A stretch of 64,000 bases of DNA, from positions 1-64,000 of the forward strand of contig NZ_CP018624.1 in NCBI RefSeq assembly GCF_002327185.1, given 5' to 3'. The notes under the pieces are model-generated. The model ran no database searches. It saw only the letters and a list, made by a program, of their open reading frames with translations, and was not told the DNA's origin. Positions 1 to 20,038 of the stretch are shown here, piece after piece. A program made the translations under genes and the position numbers. This stretch comes from Clostridium chauvoei (lineage in GTDB: Bacteria > Bacillota > Clostridia > Clostridiales > Clostridiaceae). Each line of letters starts with the position of its first letter. Positions within the stretch are counted from its first letter, which is position 1.

Positions 1-1359
1 ATGGATACTGAGCTAAAATCATTATGGGAAAAAACATTAAATATTATAAAAGGTGAAATGAGTGAAGTTAGTTTTAATACTTGGATCAAAAGTTGCGAAC
101 CAATTTCTATGTCTTCCCACGAAATAAAAATCAGTGTTCCTAATTCTTTTACCCAAGATATTTTAGAGAAAAGATATAAAGATTTAGTTGTAAACTCTAT
201 TGAAGCTGCTTGCTCTAAATTATATAAGGTAGAATTTTTAATAGAATCTGATCTTCAAGAAGCTGAAGAAGAAGTTGAAGTAAAAAAAGCAAATGTAAAA
301 AATACATCATCTGTTACTGTAAATGATGAAATGTCTTGTACATTAAATCCAAAGTATACTTTTGATTCATTTGTAATCGGTAATAGTAATAGATTTGCTC
401 ATGCCGCGTCATTAGCAGTTGCTGAATCTCCAGCTAAAGCATATAATCCGCTTTTTATTTATGGAGGAGTTGGTCTTGGTAAGACTCACTTAATGCATGC
501 GATAGGTCATTATATACAACAGAATAATTCAAATGCTAAAGTTGCATACGTATCATCTGAAAAATTTACAAATGAACTTATCAATGCAATTAAAGATGAT
601 AAAAATGAAGAATTTAGAACAAGATACAGAAATGTTGACGTTCTTTTAATAGATGATATTCAATTTATTGCTGGAAAAGAAAGAACTCAAGAAGAATTTT
701 TCCATACTTTTAATGCTCTTCATGATGCAAATAAGCAAATTATTCTATCATCAGATAGACCACCAAAAGAAATTCCAACTTTAGAAGATAGACTTAGATC
801 TAGATTCGAATGGGGTCTTATTGCTGATATTCAAGCTCCAGACTTTGAAACAAGAATGGCTATTTTAAAGAAAAAAGCTGATGTAGAAAAGCTTAATGTT
901 GCAAATGAAGTTATGGTTTATATAGCGACAAAAATTAAATCAAATATCAGAGAATTAGAAGGTGCTTTAATAAGAATAGTAGCTTACTCTTCTTTAACTA
1001 ATAGGGATATTACAGTAGATTTAGCTACTGAAGCGTTAAAAGACATTATTTCAAATAAACAAAATAAAAATATTACAATAGATGTAATTCAAGATGTAGT
1101 TTCTGGATACTTTAATCTAAGAGTAGAAGATTTAAAGTCTCAAAGAAGAACTAGGAATGTATCGTATCCTAGACAAATAGCTATGTACTTAAGTAGAAAA
1201 CTTACAGATATGTCTTTACCTAAAATTGGTGAAGAATTTGGGGGTAGAGATCATACTACTGTAATTCATGCTTACGAAAAGATTTCTGATAGTTTAAATA
1301 CAGATGAAAGTCTACAACATACAGTAAATGATATAACAAAGAAACTCACTCAAAATTAA
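1..1359 (+). CDS. dnaA: Chromosomal replication initiator protein DnaA
   Basis: DnaA binds 9-mer boxes at oriC, oligomerises with ATP, opens the origin and helps load the replicative helicase. The 452-residue product is full length. Domain I occupies about residues 1-90, followed by an acidic linker. The AAA+ domain has Walker [10 protein letters not shown] near residue 155 and Walker B LLIDDIQF near 215. The C-terminal DNA-binding signature [15 protein letters not shown] is near residue 414. The ATG is the first base of the window, so its ribosome binding site and any upstream origin half cannot be seen. The downstream intergenic region carries DnaA boxes, in keeping with autoregulation and origin function. 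Identification is certain. Confidence 0.99.
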   Translation: MDTELKSLWEKTLNIIKGEMSEVSFNTWIKSCEPISMSSHEIKISVPNSFTQDILEKRYKDLVVNSIEAACSKLYKVEFLIESDLQEAEEEVEVKKANVKNTSSVTVNDEMSCTLNPKYTFDSFVIGNSNRFAHAASLAVAESPAKAYNPLFIYGGVGLGKTHLMHAIGHYIQQNNSNAKVAYVSSEKFTNELINAIKDDKNEEFRTRYRNVDVLLIDDIQFIAGKERTQEEFFHTFNALHDANKQIILSSDRPPKEIPTLEDRLRSRFEWGLIADIQAPDFETRMAILKKKADVEKLNVANEVMVYIATKIKSNIRELEGALIRIVAYSSLTNRDITVDLATEALKDIISNKQNKNITIDVIQDVVSGYFNLRVEDLKSQRRTRNVSYPRQIAMYLSRKLTDMSLPKIGEEFGGRDHTTVIHAYEKISDSLNTDESLQHTVNDITKKLTQN

Positions 1360-1391
1360 TCAACAAATGTACATAACTTTATAGAATTATG

Positions 1392-1600
1392 TGTGGATAA
1401 CTTTTCGAAAGCATATTGCTTGTTATTAATGTGGATAACGTATTGTTTTTTTGCTCTACTTATCCACAATATTTTTTTATAAAAAATCTAATGATTATAA
1501 GGGCTGAGAGTACTTTTCCACATATCCACAGCCCCTACTACTATTATTATTAATATATATATCTATATTATCTTATTTAGTATACTAATCATTGTTTATA
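1392..1600. other. oriC: Chromosomal origin (oriC) in the dnaA-dnaN spacer
   Basis: Three perfect DnaA boxes (TTATCCACA or its complement) lie at 1392-1400, 1430-1438 and 1460-1468, with near matches at 1514-1522 and 1522-1530. The last box abuts GCCCC (1531-1535), then the triplet run TACTACTATTATTATTAAT (1536-1554), then a run of A/T to about 1600. Box, GC-rich spacer, triplets and AT-rich DNA in that order match the basal unwinding system (DnaA-trio) described in Bacillus subtilis. The whole non-coding spacer is 1360-1616. Unwinding here is inferred from this layout. Confidence 0.85.
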
Positions 1601-1616
1601 ACTTAGGAGGTATTTT

Positions 1617-2717
1617 ATGATTTTTATATGTGAAAAACAAAAATTACAAGAAGCTATTTCTATAGCAACTAAAGCTATAACTGGAAAAACAACAATGCCT
1701 ATCTTAGAAGGTATATATATATGTGCAACTAAACATGGTTTAACTTTAATTGGTTCAGATATGGACGTATCTATAGAAACTAAATTAATAGCAGATGTTT
1801 TAGAAGAAGGTAAAATCGTTATTGATGCTAAGATTTTTAGTGAAATAATAAGAAAGTTACCAAATTCAGAAGTAAAAATAGAAACATTAGAAAATAATAT
1901 AATACAAATAACTTGTGAGAAGTCAGTATTTAACTTAGTTTATATGAATGGAGAAGACTATCCATCTTTACCAAGTATAAATGAAAATTTAACAGTTGAA
2001 GTTCCACAAAACATATTAAAAAATATGATAAAAGGAACTGCTTTTGCTATAGCTCAAGATGAAACTAGACCAATTCTTCAAGGTATTCTTTTTGAAGTTA
2101 AAAACAAAACTCTTAATTTAGTTGCATTAGATGGATATAGATTAGCTGTTAAAAGTGAATTTTTAGATAATGATAACGAAATAGAAGTTGTTATACCTGG
2201 AAAAACATTAAATGAAGTTTCAAAAATACTAGAAGATATATCAGATATAGTTAAAATAACATTTACGAACAATCATATTTTATTTAATTTGAATGATACA
2301 AAAGTTATTTCTAGATTATTAGATGGAAAATTTGTTAACTATGAATCACTTTTACCTCAAGAATATAAAATACTTGTAAATGTTAATAAACAAAAATTAC
2401 AAAATTGTATTGAAAGAGCATCTCTTATGGCTAAGGACGGAAATAGTAATTTAATAAAATTAGATGTTCAAGAGGATACGTTAATTATCACATCTAATTC
2501 TCAATTGGGAAAAGTAAGGGAAGAAGTTTCGATAAATCTGCAAGGTGAAGATATTCAAATTGCATTTAATTCAAGATATTTATTAGATGTTCTTAAAACT
2601 ATGGAAGATGATGAAGTAGTTATGCAAATGACTTCAAGTGTAAGTCCTTGTGTTATAAAAGGAAAAAATATGGAAAATGCTAAATACTTAGTTTTACCTG
2701 TAAGATTAATAAGATAG
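1617..2717 (+). CDS. dnaN: DNA polymerase III beta subunit (sliding clamp)
   Basis: The product is the ring-shaped processivity clamp that tethers replicative polymerase and other DNA enzymes to DNA. The 366 residues match the usual length and form three repeated clamp domains. Typical segments are TTMPILEGI near the N terminus, QDETRPILQGILFEV at the start of domain 2, and the C-terminal end YLVLPVRLIR, which contributes to the peptide-binding pocket. The ATG follows AGGAGG at a normal distance. It lies directly downstream of oriC, and its promoter must lie in or overlap the origin region. Identification is certain. Confidence 0.98.
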   Translation: MIFICEKQKLQEAISIATKAITGKTTMPILEGIYICATKHGLTLIGSDMDVSIETKLIADVLEEGKIVIDAKIFSEIIRKLPNSEVKIETLENNIIQITCEKSVFNLVYMNGEDYPSLPSINENLTVEVPQNILKNMIKGTAFAIAQDETRPILQGILFEVKNKTLNLVALDGYRLAVKSEFLDNDNEIEVVIPGKTLNEVSKILEDISDIVKITFTNNHILFNLNDTKVISRLLDGKFVNYESLLPQEYKILVNVNKQKLQNCIERASLMAKDGNSNLIKLDVQEDTLIITSNSQLGKVREEVSINLQGEDIQIAFNSRYLLDVLKTMEDDEVVMQMTSSVSPCVIKGKNMENAKYLVLPVRLIR

Positions 2718-2735
2718 AGATGGAGGTGTAAATTA

Positions 2736-2765
2736 GTGAATAAAATTAGAATAAATATTCACTGA
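2736..2765 (+). other. Possible nine-codon leader ORF before yaaA
   Basis: A strong GGAGGTG (2722-2728) precedes a GTG at 2736 that opens a nine-codon frame (MNKIRINIH) ending in TGA at 2763-2765. This ends ten bases before the yaaA ATG, which has no good ribosome binding site of its own. The peptide resembles the first residues of YaaA (MQEIKIN). It may act by termination-reinitiation coupling or be a decayed duplicate of the yaaA start. No expression evidence is available. Confidence 0.35.
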
Positions 2766-2775
2766 TTAGTTAGAT

Positions 2776-2982
2776 ATGCAAGAAATAAAAATAAATACTG
2801 AGTTTATAAAATTAGATTCATTTTTAAAATGGTGTGGAGTTGCTTCTTTAGGATCAGAAGCTAAAATTTATGTTCTAGAAGAAATGGTTAAAGTAAATGG
2901 TGAAGTTTGTACCCAAAGAGGAAAAAAAATTAGACCTGGAGATATAGTAGAATTTGAAGGAGCAGAATATAAGGTTATATAG
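2776..2982 (+). CDS. yaaA: S4-domain RNA-binding protein YaaA
   Basis: This 68-residue protein consists essentially of one S4 RNA-binding domain. Characteristic segments are the FIKLDSFLKW helix, EAKIYVLEEMVKVNGE and the basic patch RGKKIRPGDIVEF. It corresponds to the small S4 protein found between dnaN and recF in many Firmicutes, probably linked to ribosome assembly. The ATG at 2776 has only weak Shine-Dalgarno complementarity; the good GGAGGTG lies 47 bases upstream in front of a tiny ORF, suggesting translational coupling. Family is clear, function is inferred. Confidence 0.9.
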   Translation: MQEIKINTEFIKLDSFLKWCGVASLGSEAKIYVLEEMVKVNGEVCTQRGKKIRPGDIVEFEGAEYKVI

Positions 2983-3066
2983 TTGATTAATCTTATTATT
3001 ACTTAAAAATTTTCTATAATCACTTTTTACTCATCTAACTATGATATAATTAAATAGGTGTTAAAA

Positions 3067-4152
3067 ATGTATATTAAAAGACTACAAATGTTGAATTATA
3101 GAAACTATAAAGCACTAGATATTGATCTTGGAAAATATGTAAATGTATTTATGGGTGACAATGCTCAAGGAAAAACTAATATACTAGAAGCTATGTATTA
3201 TTGTGCATTTGCCAAATCACATAGAACTTCTAGGGATAGAGAACTTTTAAATTGGGATAGCTCGAATGCATATGTAAGTCTTACTGTAGGTAAAGATAGA
3301 TTAGATAAAAAAATAGATATAACTATTTTAAAAGACGGTAAGAAGGCAATAAGAATAAATAAAGTTAAAGTTACAAAAATAGGAGAACTATTTGGAAACT
3401 TTAATGTAGTTATGTTTTCACCAGAGGATTTAAAAATAATAAAAGATTCGCCAGGAATAAGGCGAAAATTTATGGATATGGAATTATGCCAATTAAATTC
3501 AAAATATTATTATAATCTAGTTCAATATAATAAGGTTTTAAATGAACGGAATATAATTTTAAAAAATAAAAGAATAGATGAAGAAATATTAGATATTTAT
3601 GATATACAATTGGCAAATTATGGTCATAATATAATAATAGAACGACTTAAGTATATAGAGAAATTAAATCTTTACGGAAAAAGTATACATAAGGATATAT
3701 CCTCTGGTAAGGAAGACATTGAGTTTAAATATATAACTTTAATAAAAAATTTAGAGAACGTAAAAGCTGATTTCTATGAACTATTAAAGAAAAACAGAAA
3801 AAAGGACATAGAAAGAAGAATAACTAGCGTTGGACCGCATAGAGATGATTTTTCAACTCTTATAAATGGTGTAGATACAAAGAGTTTTGGATCTCAAGGA
3901 CAGCAAAGGTCAGCTGTGTTAACAATAAAATTTGCATCTTTAAAAATAATAAAAGAGTTAACTTCAGAATACCCTGTTCTTTTACTAGATGATGTATTAT
4001 CTGAATTAGATTTTAGTAGGAAAAGATATATTCTTAAGACTATTGGCGAAATTCAAACTGTAATAACTTGTACAGGGATAGAGGATTTAACAGATTATTT
4101 AGATGAAAATTCTAAGGTTTTTAAAGTTAAAAATGGAGAAATCCTAAACTAG
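3067..4152 (+). CDS. recF: DNA replication and repair protein RecF
   Basis: RecF is an SMC-like ABC ATPase that helps load RecA at single-strand gaps, with RecO and RecR. The N-terminal segment RLQMLNYRNYKALDI leads into Walker A GDNAQGKTNILEAMYY at about residues 30-45. The C-terminal half carries the signature around FGSQGQQRSAVL and Walker B PVLLLDDVLSELD. Starting at the ATG at 3067 gives 361 residues; a GTG nine bases upstream overlaps the AGGTG ribosome binding site and is unlikely to be used. An A/T-rich gap with a TATGATATAAT-like -10 region at about 3040 suggests a local promoter. Confidence 0.97.
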   Translation: MYIKRLQMLNYRNYKALDIDLGKYVNVFMGDNAQGKTNILEAMYYCAFAKSHRTSRDRELLNWDSSNAYVSLTVGKDRLDKKIDITILKDGKKAIRINKVKVTKIGELFGNFNVVMFSPEDLKIIKDSPGIRRKFMDMELCQLNSKYYYNLVQYNKVLNERNIILKNKRIDEEILDIYDIQLANYGHNIIIERLKYIEKLNLYGKSIHKDISSGKEDIEFKYITLIKNLENVKADFYELLKKNRKKDIERRITSVGPHRDDFSTLINGVDTKSFGSQGQQRSAVLTIKFASLKIIKELTSEYPVLLLDDVLSELDFSRKRYILKTIGEIQTVITCTGIEDLTDYLDENSKVFKVKNGEILN

Positions 4153-4167
4153 CAAGGAGGAATTCAT

Positions 4168-4428
4168 ATGTTTTTACATTTAGGAGAAAATGTAGTAGTT
4201 CCTATTAAAGACGTAATAGGGATTTTTGATTTACAAACGACTATGTATAGCTCTGATACAAGTGCATTCTTAAGAATGGCAGAAGAAGATGGATTTGTAG
4301 AGAAGATATCTAAAGAGAAACCAAAGTCTTTTGTTATAGCGGAAGTGAATAAAATGAGCAAGATATATTTATCACCAATATCATCTTCAACTTTAACCAA
4401 AAGAACAAATATAGATTATAATCCATAA
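4168..4428 (+). CDS. remB: DUF370 regulator of the RemA/RemB family
   Basis: The 86-residue protein begins MFLHLGENVVV and contains VIGIFDLQTT and SFVIAEV, typical of DUF370 proteins (YaaB/RemB in Bacillus). RemA relatives are DNA-binding regulators of matrix genes; the role of the recF-linked copy is less clear. An AGGAGG site sits nine bases before the ATG and only 15 bases separate it from recF, so the two are probably co-transcribed. Position between recF and gyrB matches other Firmicutes. Function in this organism is inferred from family and position only. Confidence 0.88.
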   Translation: MFLHLGENVVVPIKDVIGIFDLQTTMYSSDTSAFLRMAEEDGFVEKISKEKPKSFVIAEVNKMSKIYLSPISSSTLTKRTNIDYNP

Positions 4429-4478
4429 GTCCAATATTTAAACCTTCAATGTGATTATAATAAAATATGTGATTTTAG

Positions 4479-6404
<1,926 letters not shown>

Positions 6405-6425
6405 TACTAGAACGAGGTGAAGTAC

Positions 6426-8987
6426 ATGAGTTTAAACGAGGGAAAAGTTATACCTGTTGATATAAATAGGGAAATGAAAAAGTGTTATATAGATTATGCT
6501 ATGAGTGTTATAGTTGGTCGTGCATTACCAGATGTTAGAGATGGACTAAAACCTGTTCATAGAAGAATACTTTATTCTATGCAAGAATTAGGATTATCTC
6601 CAGAAAAGGGATATAGAAAATGTGCAAGAATAGTAGGGGAAGTTTTAGGTAAATATCATCCACATGGTGATTCATCAGTGTATGATGCACTTGTAAGAAT
6701 GGCTCAAGATTTTTCAATGAGATATATGTTAGTAGATGGACATGGAAACTTTGGGTCTGTAGATGGTGATAATGCAGCTGCAATGAGATATACAGAAGCA
6801 AAGATGAATAAAATTGCGGCTGAGATGCTAAGAGATATAAATAAAGATACTGTTAATTTTATTCCTAACTTTGATGGCGAAGAAAAAGAACCAGAAGTAT
6901 TACCATCAAGATATCCAAATCTTTTAGTTAATGGATCTTCAGGTATAGCCGTTGGTATGGCTACTAATATACCACCTCATAACTTAGGTGAAGTTATAGA
7001 TGGTACTATAATGCTTATAGATAATCCAGAAACTACAGTATTAGAATTAATGACTTTAATTAAAGGACCAGATTTCCCAACTGGAGCAACTATAATGGGT
7101 AAGGCTGGGATAAGAGCAGCTTATGAAACTGGTAAAGGTAGAATAGTTGTTAGAGCAAAGGCTGAAATAGAAGAAGAAAATAATAGACACAAGATAGTGG
7201 TTACTGAAATACCATATCAAGTAAATAAAGCTAAACTTATAGAAAATATAGCTGATTTAGTTAAAGATAAAAAGATAGTTGGAATATCAGATTTAAGAGA
7301 TGAATCTGATAGAGAAGGTATGAGAATAGTAATAGAGCTTAAAAAAGATGCTAATCCAAATGTAGTATTAAATCTTTTATATAAGCATACTAAAATGCAA
7401 GATACTTTCGGTGTTATAATGTTAGCTCTAGTTAACAACGAACCACAAATACTAAATTTAAAGCAAGTATTAGATAACTACATAACATTCCAAAAAGAAG
7501 TTATTACAAGAAGAACTACATTCGAGTTAAATAAGGCTGAAGCAAGAGCTCATATCTTAGAAGGGTTAAGAATAGCACTTGATAATATTGATGAAGTAAT
7601 TAGCATAATTAGAAGTTCAAAAACTTCAGAGATTGCTAAAAATACATTAATAGAGAGATTTGATTTAAGTGATAAGCAAGCTACTGCTATCTTAGAAATG
7701 AGACTAAGAAGACTTACTGGTCTTGAAAGAGATAAGATTGAAGAAGAGTATGCGGAACTTATGAAGTTAATAGATTATTTAAACTCAATACTTGCAAGTG
7801 AAGAAAAACTTTTAAGTGTAATTAAAGATGAATTATTACAAATAAAGGCTAAATACAATGATGAAAGACGAACTTCAATTGAAAAAGTTGTAAATGAAAT
7901 AGATATTGAAGATCTTATTCAAGAAGAAGAAGTTGTTGTTACATTAACTCATACAGGATATATAAAGAGAATATCAGCTGATACTTATTCTGCTCAAAGA
8001 AGAGGGGGAAGAGGTATTCAAGCTATGTCTACAAAAGAAGATGACTTCGTAGAACATGTTAATATAACTTCAACTCATTCAGATGTATTATTCTTTACAA
8101 ATAGAGGAAGAGTATACAAGTTAAGAGCATATGAAATTCCTGATGCAGGAAGAACTGCAAAAGGAACTAATATTATAAATCTAATAGCTATAGAACAAGA
8201 CGAGAGAATTGAGACTGTGTTAACAGTTAGAGATGATGTTAGTGATGGATTCTTATTTATGGGTACAAAACAAGGATTAGTTAAGAAAACTCCATTATCT
8301 GATTTCAAAAATCTTAGAAAGAATGGATTAATAGCTATAAATTTAAGAGATGGAGATGAATTACTTAAGGTTAAAGTTACTAGAGGAGATGCAGATATAA
8401 TAATTGCAACTCAAGATGGTAATGCTATTAAGTTCAATGAGCAAGATGTAAGACCAATGGGTAGAACAGCAGCAGGAGTTAAATCTATAAATCTTAGAGA
8501 AGATGATGTAGCTGTGTGTATGGATATAGCTGTAGAAGGTGAAGATCTATTAGTTATAAGTGAAAATGGATTTGGTAAGAGAACACCTGTTAGTGAATAT
8601 AAGAGACAAAAAAGAGGTGGAACAGGTCTTATAACTTATAAAATAAGTGAAAAGACTGGTAAGTTAGTTGGAGCTACAGTATGTAAGGTTGAAGATGAGT
8701 TAATGCTTATAAATACAAGTGGAGTAGCTATAAGAATAAATGTTTTAGATATATCAGTAACAAGTAGGTCTGCTATGGGCGTAACACTTATGAGAACTAG
8801 TGAAGAAGAACAGGTTGTAGCTATAGCTAAAATAACAGGTGGCGATGAAGAAAAGGACGTTCAAATTTCAATGGATGAAAATAATAGCGAAGTCGCAGTA
8901 GAGACATCAGAAGCTGTTTTAGATGGAAATAAGGAAATTGACAATAATCTTAATGAGCTTATTGAAAGATCTGAAGAAGATAACTAA
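6426..8987 (+). CDS. gyrA: DNA gyrase subunit A
   Basis: GyrA is the DNA cleavage-religation subunit. With the ATG at 6426, preceded by GAGGTGA, the catalytic tyrosine in [10 protein letters not shown] is residue 122. A GTG nine bases upstream overlaps the ribosome binding site and is rejected. The quinolone region reads [12 protein letters not shown] with Ser83 and Asp87 present, the sensitive form. The GyrA box QRRGGRG, which marks gyrase rather than topoisomerase IV, is present near residue 530. About 35 acidic residues extend the C terminus. A hairpin terminator follows at 9054. Confidence 0.99.
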   Translation: MSLNEGKVIPVDINREMKKCYIDYAMSVIVGRALPDVRDGLKPVHRRILYSMQELGLSPEKGYRKCARIVGEVLGKYHPHGDSSVYDALVRMAQDFSMRYMLVDGHGNFGSVDGDNAAAMRYTEAKMNKIAAEMLRDINKDTVNFIPNFDGEEKEPEVLPSRYPNLLVNGSSGIAVGMATNIPPHNLGEVIDGTIMLIDNPETTVLELMTLIKGPDFPTGATIMGKAGIRAAYETGKGRIVVRAKAEIEEENNRHKIVVTEIPYQVNKAKLIENIADLVKDKKIVGISDLRDESDREGMRIVIELKKDANPNVVLNLLYKHTKMQDTFGVIMLALVNNEPQILNLKQVLDNYITFQKEVITRRTTFELNKAEARAHILEGLRIALDNIDEVISIIRSSKTSEIAKNTLIERFDLSDKQATAILEMRLRRLTGLERDKIEEEYAELMKLIDYLNSILASEEKLLSVIKDELLQIKAKYNDERRTSIEKVVNEIDIEDLIQEEEVVVTLTHTGYIKRISADTYSAQRRGGRGIQAMSTKEDDFVEHVNITSTHSDVLFFTNRGRVYKLRAYEIPDAGRTAKGTNIINLIAIEQDERIETVLTVRDDVSDGFLFMGTKQGLVKKTPLSDFKNLRKNGLIAINLRDGDELLKVKVTRGDADIIIATQDGNAIKFNEQDVRPMGRTAAGVKSINLREDDVAVCMDIAVEGEDLLVISENGFGKRTPVSEYKRQKRGGTGLITYKISEKTGKLVGATVCKVEDELMLINTSGVAIRINVLDISVTSRSAMGVTLMRTSEEEQVVAIAKITGGDEEKDVQISMDENNSEVAVETSEAVLDGNKEIDNNLNELIERSEEDN

Positions 8988-9053
8988 TATGAGTATATAT
9001 GTGCAAGGGTTGTATGTATAGGCCACAATATATAACAATAAGTTAATAAAGAG

Positions 9054-9098
9054 AGATGTAATGAATAGAATTATTCTATATACATTACATCTTTTTTT
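9054..9098 (+). terminator. Rho-independent terminator after gyrA
   Basis: AGATGTAATG (9054-9063) pairs with CATTACATCT (9083-9092), followed by a T run. It separates the gyrase operon from the rRNA operon. Confidence 0.85.
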
Positions 9099-9412
9099 AT
9101 TTAATAAATTTAAAATAAATCTCAATATAGTGGGTTTTTTATAGAAAATTTATGGTTAAAGCATAAAAAAAGAGGTTTTTAAATTGATATTAAAGTAAAA
9201 AACACATACTAATTGCAGTAACCTTAACCACGTGTATCATAAATAGAAAAACTAAGTAAAAATAAGAAAAATTAAGTAAAATAAAAATAAATTCATTTAA
9301 ACAACATGAAAGACGAAAACAGATTTTGTTTTAGATGGTAAGATAAATCTCGTCGCTGAGAGATGCGGCAACAAATTGAAAACAACTTAGAAAATAAATT
9401 TTAAAAAAGTTG
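9099..9412. other. AT-rich non-coding region upstream of rRNA operon 1
   Basis: No coding sequence is credible here. The stretch holds A tracts that could act as UP elements. AGTAAC followed by CACGTGTATCA at about 9218-9239 resembles a segment upstream of rRNA operon 2. An extended -10 TGGTAAGAT at 9336-9344 is identical to the -10 region of the operon 2 promoter but lacks a recognisable -35, so it may be a weaker upstream promoter P1. Confidence 0.4.
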
Positions 9413-9441
9413 TTGACAATAACAAAAACAAATGATAAGAT
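9413..9441 (+). promoter_or_regulatory. Main promoter of rRNA operon 1
   Basis: TTGACA (9413-9418) and TAAGAT (9436-9441) are separated by 17 bases. The following leader is almost identical to that of operon 2, where the same promoter layout recurs. Confidence 0.85.
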
Positions 9442-9472
9442 AAATGAGTCGCTTGAGGGCGATGAAGAAAAT

Positions 9473-9506
9473 GGTCTTTGAAAATTGAACAGAATAAAAG
9501 TTAAGT
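9473..9506 (+). other. 16S processing stem, 5' arm (operon 1)
   Basis: The leader from GGTCTTTGAAAATTGAACAG to GTTAAG is complementary to 11147-11174, downstream of 16S. This forms the long helix that brackets pre-16S rRNA and is cut by RNase III-type enzymes. The same pair exists in operon 2. Confidence 0.7.
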
Positions 9507-9570
9507 ATAACCAGCAATTCTTTTGAAAGTCTTAAAACAAAGACTCAAAGTAATTTGAGCACAGATTAAA

Positions 9571-11087
<1,517 letters not shown>

Positions 11088-11318
11088 TCTATGGAGAAAT
11101 CTAGTTAACAAGATGATTAACTAGTATATTTCAAAAGAAGAGTTATCTTAACTTCTGTTCAATTTTGAAGGACCAAAATCCTTCAAAATTTTGTTCTTTG
11201 AAAATTGCACATGAATTAAAACAACTTTATTAACAAATGTTAATTGAGAAGTGACAACAAGCCAAGAAAAATATTCTTTGTGATATAAATTGACTCTTTG
11301 TAAAAAGAGAACCGTAAA
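11088..11318 (+). other. 16S-23S internal transcribed spacer without tRNA (operon 1)
   Basis: This 231-base spacer has no tRNA gene. It carries the 3' arm of the 16S processing helix (11147-11174) and, at 11193-11217, the 5' arm of the 23S processing helix, whose partner is 14237-14261. A boxA-like TTCTTTGAAAATTG is included. The copy in operon 2 is practically identical. Confidence 0.75.
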
Positions 11319-14221
<2,903 letters not shown>

Positions 14222-14261
14222 TAACGAAATGGCAAAAATTCATGTGCAATTTTCAGAGAAC

Positions 14262-14332
14262 ATCTCTGAAAAGGTAACTTAGCTATGCTAAGTGCTTTAC
14301 ACCAACCAAATCATAGATTTGGGGTGACAATG
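14262..14332 (+). other. Structured 23S-5S spacer present only in operon 1
   Basis: Between the 23S trailer and 5S, operon 1 has about 60 bases missing from operon 2. They form two hairpins: ACTTAGC/GCTAAGT, and CACC..CCAAAT paired with ATTTGG..GGTG. They may aid processing of 5S or mark an insertion/deletion between the repeats. Confidence 0.5.
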
Positions 14333-14450
14333 CATCTGGTGATGATGGCGTAGAGGAAACACTCCTTCCCATTCCGAACAGGAAAGTTAAGCTCTACAGC
14401 GTCGATGGTACTGCATGGGAGACTGTGTGGGAGAATAGAACGTTGCCAGG
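14333..14450 (+). rRNA. rrf: 5S ribosomal RNA, copy 1
   Basis: The sequence contains the conserved CCCATTCCGAACAGG-type loop and complementary ends (CTGG..CCAG). It differs from copy 2 by A instead of G in GAGAATAG. Confidence 0.93.
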
Positions 14451-14458
14451 TAAACTGA

Positions 14459-14535
14459 GGATCTTTAGCTCAGTTGGTTAGAGCAACCGGCTCATAACCG
14501 GTAGGTCCGGGGTTCGAGTCCCTGAAGGTCCACCA
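14459..14535 (+). tRNA. tRNA with CAT anticodon, probably tRNA-Ile2
   Basis: A 77-base cloverleaf with encoded CCA. The anticodon CAT is at 14493-14495. The GGATCTTTAGCTCAG body and the CTCATAA anticodon loop resemble Bacillus tRNA-Ile2, whose C34 is changed to lysidine by TilS to read AUA, more than elongator or initiator tRNA-Met. Assignment as Ile2 is by resemblance. Confidence 0.85.
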
Positions 14536-14540
14536 TATTT

Positions 14541-14616
14541 GGGGGTATAGCTCAGTTGGGAGAGCACTTGCCTTGCACGCAAGGGGTCAAGAGTTCGAAT
14601 CTCTTTATCTCCACCA
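14541..14616 (+). tRNA. tRNA-Ala (TGC), copy 1
   Basis: A 76-base cloverleaf with encoded CCA and a CTTGCACGC anticodon arm, anticodon TGC. It is identical to the copy after operon 2. The acceptor stem GGGGGTA/TATCTCC contains G-U pairs. Confidence 0.95.
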
Positions 14617-14617
14617 A

Positions 14618-14648
14618 AAGCTACGAAGTATTTCGTAGCTTTTTTTGT
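14618..14648 (+). terminator. Terminator of rRNA operon 1
   Basis: AGCTACGAA pairs with TTCGTAGCT, followed by seven T residues. A matching hairpin with a slightly different sequence ends operon 2. Confidence 0.9.
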
Positions 14649-15055
14649 GCTATAAAATAAATTATTTTAAATTATTATTAAGAATAGAGAACTATCTAAA
14701 ACAAAAAATAGTTTTATGAAGTTAGATATAGAAATAATAAATTGTACTATAAAAAAGTATTATAATGGTTAAATTAAATAAAATATCTTATATTTAATAT
14801 AGATATATAAGAAGAATATTCGAACTATTAATACAAAATATAGTAACTCACCCAGGTGTATCAGTATAAGAAAAATGTAGAATAATATAGAAAAAAAGAG
14901 TATATAGCTAATAATTTGAATATATAATGGTTATACACTCGAATTATTAGCTTTTAAGATGATATCATAAGTCATGTTCTCAGCAAGAGTGCTTGAGATT
15001 ACATTAAAAGATAAATCAACAACTTAAATTGTTTTAAAATAAATTCAAAAAAGTG
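14649..15055. other. Inter-operon spacer with a long hairpin
   Basis: No gene is credible in this AT-rich stretch. It has a 14-bp near-perfect inverted repeat, AGCTAATAATTTGA (14906-14919) and TCGAATTATTAGCT (14939-14952), around a 19-base loop. On the minus strand a T run follows it, so it may be a terminator or the end of a lost element. AGTAACTCACCCAGGTGTATCA at about 14842-14863 resembles a segment upstream of operon 1. Confidence 0.45.
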
Positions 15056-15084
15056 TTGACAAAATGTTTTAATGATGGTAAGAT
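15056..15084 (+). promoter_or_regulatory. Promoter of rRNA operon 2
   Basis: TTGACA (15056-15061) and TAAGAT (15079-15084) are 17 bases apart, with an extended -10 TGG before TAAGAT. From here on, the leader matches operon 1. Confidence 0.87.
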
Positions 15085-15213
15085 AAATGAGTCGCTTGAG
15101 GGCGATGAAGAAAATGGTCTTTGAAAATTGAACAGAATAAAAGTTAAGTATAACCAGCAATTCTTTTGAAAGTCTTAAAACAAAGACTCAAAGTAATTTG
15201 AGCACAGATTAAA

Positions 15214-16730
<1,517 letters not shown>

Positions 16731-16961
16731 TCTATGGAGAAATCTAGTTAACAAGATGATTAACTAGTATATTTCAAAAGAAGAGTTATCTTAACTTCTG
16801 TTCAATTTTGAAGGACCAAAATCCTTCAAAATTTTGTTCTTTGAAAATTGCACATGAATTAAAACAACTTTATTAACAAATGTTAATTGAGAAGTGACAA
16901 CAAGCCAAGAAAAATATTCTTTGTGATATAAATTGACTCTTTGTAAAAAGAGAACCGTAAA

Positions 16962-19865
<2,904 letters not shown>

Positions 19866-19913
19866 TAACGAAATGGCAAAAATTCATGTGCAATTTTCAG
19901 AGAACATCTGAAA

Positions 19914-20031
19914 CATCTGGTGATGATGGCGTAGAGGAAACACTCCTTCCCATTCCGAACAGGAAAGTTAAGCTCTACAGCGTCGATGGTACTGCATGGG
20001 AGACTGTGTGGGAGAGTAGAACGTTGCCAGG
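19914..20031 (+). rRNA. rrf: 5S ribosomal RNA, copy 2
   Basis: Same as copy 1 except GAGAGTAG for GAGAATAG. The spacer to 23S is about 60 bases shorter than in operon 1. Confidence 0.93.
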
Positions 20032-20038
20032 TCATTTT

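Noticed and set aside
14459..14535. Reading the CAT tRNA as initiator or elongator tRNA-Met
   Set aside because: The GGATCTT acceptor and CTCATAA loop fit tRNA-Ile2 better; a tilS-based identity test was not possible here.
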